Shown: positions 61,734 through 64,000 of the stretch, piece by piece | Layout of the letters: the number at the start of each line of letters is the position of its first letter | Numbering within the stretch: the first letter of the stretch is position 1 | Assembly: GCF_009793335.1 (NCBI RefSeq) | Contig: NZ_WING01000001.1 | Span: forward strand, 3,162,001 to 3,226,000 | DNA: 64,000 nt | DNA from: Actinomadura sp. J1-007 | GTDB taxonomy: Bacteria; Actinomycetota; Actinomycetes; Streptosporangiales; Streptosporangiaceae | Direction of reading: 5' to 3' | Program-made: the position numbers and the translations under genes | The notes under the pieces: model-generated | Told to the model about the DNA's origin: nothing | Database searches by the model: none | The model's input: the letters and a program-made list of their open reading frames with translations, nothing else

Positions 61734-62540
61734 TCAGACGGCCTTGGCGAAGCCCGAGTCGACCGCGAAGTCCGCGCCGGTCGTGCTGGCCGAGCGCGGG
61801 GACGCCAGCAGGGCGACGACGTCGGCGACCTCGCGGGGGTCCGCGAGCCGGCCGGTGGAGAGGTTCATCATCTCCGGGGCGACCTTGTCCATCACGGCGT
61901 CGCGCCCGGCGCCGGTCTGCTCGGCGAGGACGTCGGCCGCGCCGCCGTCCTTCGTCCACCAGTCCGTGCGGACCGGGCCGGGCGAGACGGTGTTGACCCG
62001 GACGCCCCGCGGCGCGTACTCCTCCGACAGCGCCTTGGTGAGGTTGTTCAGCGCCGCCTTCGCCGCGTTGTAGTCGACGTTCATCGGCGGTGGCTGCCGG
62101 GCGTTGCAGGACGAGACGTTGACGATCGCCGCCGCGTCGCTCTCCAGCAGGTGCGGCAGCGCCGCCCGGACGGCCCGCACGACCGAGAACAGGTTGAACT
62201 CGAACATCTCCCGCCAGTCGTCGTCGGTCGGGCCGGTGAACGACAAGCGCGGCAGCGTCGCGCCGGGCGGCGGCCCGCCCGCGTTGTTGACCAGCACGTC
62301 CAGGCGGCCGAACGCCTCGACGGCGCGCTCCACCACGCGGGCCGGGGCCTCGGGGTCCATCAGGTCGACCGGGACGTGGACGAGGGACGGTCCGGCGAGC
62401 GCGTCCAGCCCGGGGCCGGACGTGCGGGACGCCGCGACGACGCGCGCCCCCTCGTCCAGCAGGCCGCGGACGATCGCGAGCCCGATGCCCTTCGAGGCGC
62501 CCGTCACGATGGCGACGCGGCCGGAAAGCTGTAGGTCCAT
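61734..62540 (-). CDS. SDR-family oxidoreductase
   Basis: This 268-residue classical short-chain dehydrogenase has the cofactor motif AIVTGASKGIGLAIVRGLLD (TGxxxGxG), NNAGGPPPG, catalytic Ser in IVNVSSCNARQ and the YxxxK pair in VDYNAAKAALNNLTKALSEE. The substrate is unknown. The RBS is AAGGAA. It converges with the exporter gene with 8 bp between their ends once the exporter frameshift is corrected. Confidence 0.92.
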   Translation of the reverse strand: MDLQLSGRVAIVTGASKGIGLAIVRGLLDEGARVVAASRTSGPGLDALAGPSLVHVPVDLMDPEAPARVVERAVEAFGRLDVLVNNAGGPPPGATLPRLSFTGPTDDDWREMFEFNLFSVVRAVRAALPHLLESDAAAIVNVSSCNARQPPPMNVDYNAAKAALNNLTKALSEEYAPRGVRVNTVSPGPVRTDWWTKDGGAADVLAEQTGAGRDAVMDKVAPEMMNLSTGRLADPREVADVVALLASPRSASTTGADFAVDSGFAKAV

Positions 62541-62616
62541 GCTCTTCCTTCGGTGCGGGGGCGTTCGGTTACGGGACTGGAACCCCGCGCGCCTCCGCCG
62601 CGTTGCACCCCGCGCC

Positions 62617-63087
62617 TCAGGGGGACGCGTGGCCGTCGAGCCTGGACAGCACCCGGTTGTGCACGTGCTGGAAGATCACCGAGGTGCGGAACCCGGCGAT
62701 CTCCTTGCGCTTGCTGAGCCGGTCGAGCAGGAACCCGTGCAGCCGGTCGAGGTCCGGCACGGTGACGTGCAGCACCAGGTCGTCGCCGCCCGCCACCACG
62801 AACACGCTGACCACCTCCGGCGTCCCCGCCATGTCGTCCTTGAACGTGGTGATCACGCCGCGGGTGAGCGGGCGGAGCCGCAGCGACACCAGCGCCTGCA
62901 CGCCCCGGTTCAGCGCGGCCGGGTCGATGTCGGCGTGGTAGCCGCGGATGACGCCGCGCCGGGTCAGCGCCCGGACCCGTTCCAGGCAGGTCGACGGCGC
63001 GATGCCGAGCGTGCGGGCCAGCTCGCGGTTGGACTGCCGGGCATCCGTTTGGAGCAGCCGCACGATCGCCGTATCAAGTTCGTCCAT
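62617..63087 (-). CDS. Lrp/AsnC-family regulator
   Basis: This 156-residue regulator has an N-terminal HTH (MDELDTAIVRLLQTDARQSN, RELARTLGIAPSTCLERVRA) and a C-terminal RAM domain for amino-acid sensing (VVSVFVVAGGDDLVLHVTVP). The ATG at 63087 is supported by GATAAT 7 nt upstream (leaderless). It is divergent from the amino-acid permease gene, which it probably controls. Direct CGGCCATA repeats (63100 and 63110) in the short shared region could be its binding sites. Confidence 0.93.
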   Translation of the reverse strand: MDELDTAIVRLLQTDARQSNRELARTLGIAPSTCLERVRALTRRGVIRGYHADIDPAALNRGVQALVSLRLRPLTRGVITTFKDDMAGTPEVVSVFVVAGGDDLVLHVTVPDLDRLHGFLLDRLSKRKEIAGFRTSVIFQHVHNRVLSRLDGHASP

Positions 63088-63094
63088 GCACGGG

Positions 63095-63100
63095 ATTATC
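63095..63100 (-). promoter_or_regulatory. -10 hexamer of leaderless AsnC/Lrp gene
   Basis: GATAAT on the minus strand lies 7 nt before the ATG at 63087. Confidence 0.55.
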
Positions 63101-63154
63101 GGCCATATTCCGGCCATACATTCGTCTTGGACCGGTACGGACCGTTCGTCTGGC

Positions 63155-63160
63155 TAGTTT
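63155..63160 (+). promoter_or_regulatory. -10 hexamer of leaderless permease gene
   Basis: TAGTTT lies 7 nt before GTG at 63168. Confidence 0.5.
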
Positions 63161-63167
63161 CCGCACC

Positions 63168-64000
63168 GTGAGTGAGTCGCCCGTTCACCGGCTCGGCCTC
63201 GGCCAGGGCACCGCGCTGTTCGTCGGCGCGGTCCTCGGCCCCGGCGTGCTGGCCCTGCCCCACCTGGCCGCCGCGGCGGCCGGACCGTCCTCGATCCTCG
63301 CCTGGGCCGTGCTGCTCGCGCTCAGCGTGCCCGTCGCGCTGACGTTCGCGGCGCTCGGCGCCCGGCACCCCGACGGGGGCGGCGTCGCCGCGTTCGCGGC
63401 CCGCGCCTTCGGGCGCAGGGTCTCGGCGGTCGTCGGCCTCTGGTTCTACGCGGCCGTGCCGGTCGGCGTCCTCGCGGGCGCGCTGATCGGCGGCGACTAC
63501 GTCGCGTCCGCCGCCGGGCTCGGCCGTACGGGCACGCTCGCGATCGCCGCCGGGCTGCTCGCCGCCGCGTTCGCCGCCAACCACGGCGGCCTGCGCCTGT
63601 CGGGCGGCGTCCAGCTCGCGCTGGTGGCGCTGCTCGCGGCGCTGCTGGTCGCCGCCGTCTGCGCCGCCGGACCGCACGTGCGGGCGGACGCGTTCACCCC
63701 GTTCGCCCCGCACGGCGCCGCGGGCATCGCGCACGCCGCCGGGGTGCTGTTCTTCGCGTTCGCGGGCTGGGAGGCGGCCAGCCACCTGTCCGCCGACTTC
63801 GCGGACGGCCGCCTGCTGCGGCGCGCGACCGTGCTGACGCTGGTCATCGTCGGCGCGCTCTACCTCGGCCTCGCCGTGACCGTGACCGGCGTCCTCGGCG
63901 AACGGGCCGCGTCGTCGCCCGTACCGCTGACGCTCCTGCTGGACGCGGGGATCGGCTCGGCGGCCCGTCCCGTCACGGCGGGCGTCGCGCTCGCCCTCAG
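63168..64000 (+). CDS. APC-superfamily amino-acid permease (truncated by window end)
   Basis: The N-terminal 277 residues of a YjeH/AAT-type permease are present, opening GQGTALFVGAVLGPGVLALP (TM1 with the unwound GxG region). TM pairs follow, including ALTFAALGARHPDGGGVAAF and GVLFFAFAGWEAASHLSADF in TM6, the substrate-site helix. About eight TM segments are seen before the window ends. Together with the divergent Lrp/AsnC gene it looks like a regulated amino-acid exporter or importer. The GTG start at 63168 is leaderless-type. Confidence 0.9.
   Translation, partial: MSESPVHRLGLGQGTALFVGAVLGPGVLALPHLAAAAAGPSSILAWAVLLALSVPVALTFAALGARHPDGGGVAAFAARAFGRRVSAVVGLWFYAAVPVGVLAGALIGGDYVASAAGLGRTGTLAIAAGLLAAAFAANHGGLRLSGGVQLALVALLAALLVAAVCAAGPHVRADAFTPFAPHGAAGIAHAAGVLFFAFAGWEAASHLSADFADGRLLRRATVLTLVIVGALYLGLAVTVTGVLGERAASSPVPLTLLLDAGIGSAARPVTAGVALAL

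Noticed and set aside
61431..61996. Exporter frame continuing to 61996 into the SDR gene
   Set aside because: It gives Arg/Thr repeats and antisense SDR sequence. A one-base correction gives an ADGA tail that matches the central-loop repeats and stops 8 bp before the SDR gene end.
1..64000. Biosynthetic gene cluster, prophage, integrative element, tRNA or rRNA genes
   Set aside because: No polyketide, NRPS or lanthipeptide core enzymes, integrases, phage structural genes, cloverleaf sequences or rRNA segments were recognised; isolated regulators, exporters and reductases do not make a cluster.

Overview
The window is very GC-rich chromosomal DNA from a Gram-positive actinomycete, most likely a filamentous relative of Actinomadura/Thermomonosporaceae. 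The genus is inferred from gene content and style, not from a marker gene. Pointers to this group are a bacterial proteasome activator (Bpa/PafE), an MptB-type mannosyltransferase, an SSI-family protease inhibitor, an ECF41-like sigma factor, FG-GAP secreted proteins, a duplicated EF-Tu and many GTG starts. I see no phage, transposon, rRNA, tRNA or CRISPR array. Most genes are ordinary chromosomal genes, but the spacers are rich in GC minisatellites.

Layout. 0-8 kb: quinone oxidoreductase (frameshifted), bpa, HAD phosphatase, serS, methyltransferase, a secreted Ig-like repeat protein, pheA and a DUF4446 protein. 8-14.7 kb: a cell-envelope glycan block (GT87 mannosyltransferase-like protein, a large membrane protein with a phosphatase-like ectodomain, an MptB-like GT-C enzyme and a GT2 enzyme), then a STAS anti-sigma antagonist. 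14.9-17.2 kb: two long low-complexity tracts around one small conserved gene. 17.2-24.7 kb: two FG-GAP proteins, a two-component system whose regulator has a 240-residue Pro/Ala/Ser tail, and small membrane proteins. 24.8-30.7 kb: acyl-CoA ligase, secreted nuclease-like protein, a divergent stand-alone EF-Tu behind a possible leader peptide, and an HTH/NBR1-Ig-like membrane protein. 30.7-39.1 kb: MFS exporter (frameshifted), arginine deiminase, RsbW-like kinase, PAS/GAF sensor kinase, cytX under a TPP riboswitch, rhodanese and a lipoprotein SSI inhibitor. 39.2-46.1 kb: Fpg/Nei glycosylase and a copper block (CsoR-like operators, copZ, a His-rich anchored protein, copA, and a second cytosolic paralogue of the His-rich protein). 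46-56 kb: lipocalin/CrtC-like protein, tenA, a single-repeat OAA-type lectin, an ECF sigma pair, GNAT, TetR, OsmC, and an ECF41 sigma with its epimerase partner. 55-64 kb: imine-reductase-like enzyme with an HxlR regulator, FMN reductase plus DHA2 exporter, a second HxlR, a second DHA2 exporter, an SDR, an AsnC/Lrp regulator and a truncated amino-acid permease.

Three themes run across the window. (1) About seventeen genes have a TANNNT-like -10 hexamer exactly 6-7 nt before the start codon, which is the signature of leaderless transcripts and fixes many starts. (2) Eight single-base frame breaks sit in short G/C runs of otherwise normal genes, so sequencing or assembly error is as likely as true decay. 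(3) Spacers and gene ends carry minisatellites with a different unit at each locus. At 58.88-59.29 kb one such tract encodes the tails of two convergent proteins, one on each strand.

The points I would check first are the leaderless 40-codon ORF plus long hairpin ahead of the divergent EF-Tu, the doubly coding minisatellite, and the single-repeat lectin.
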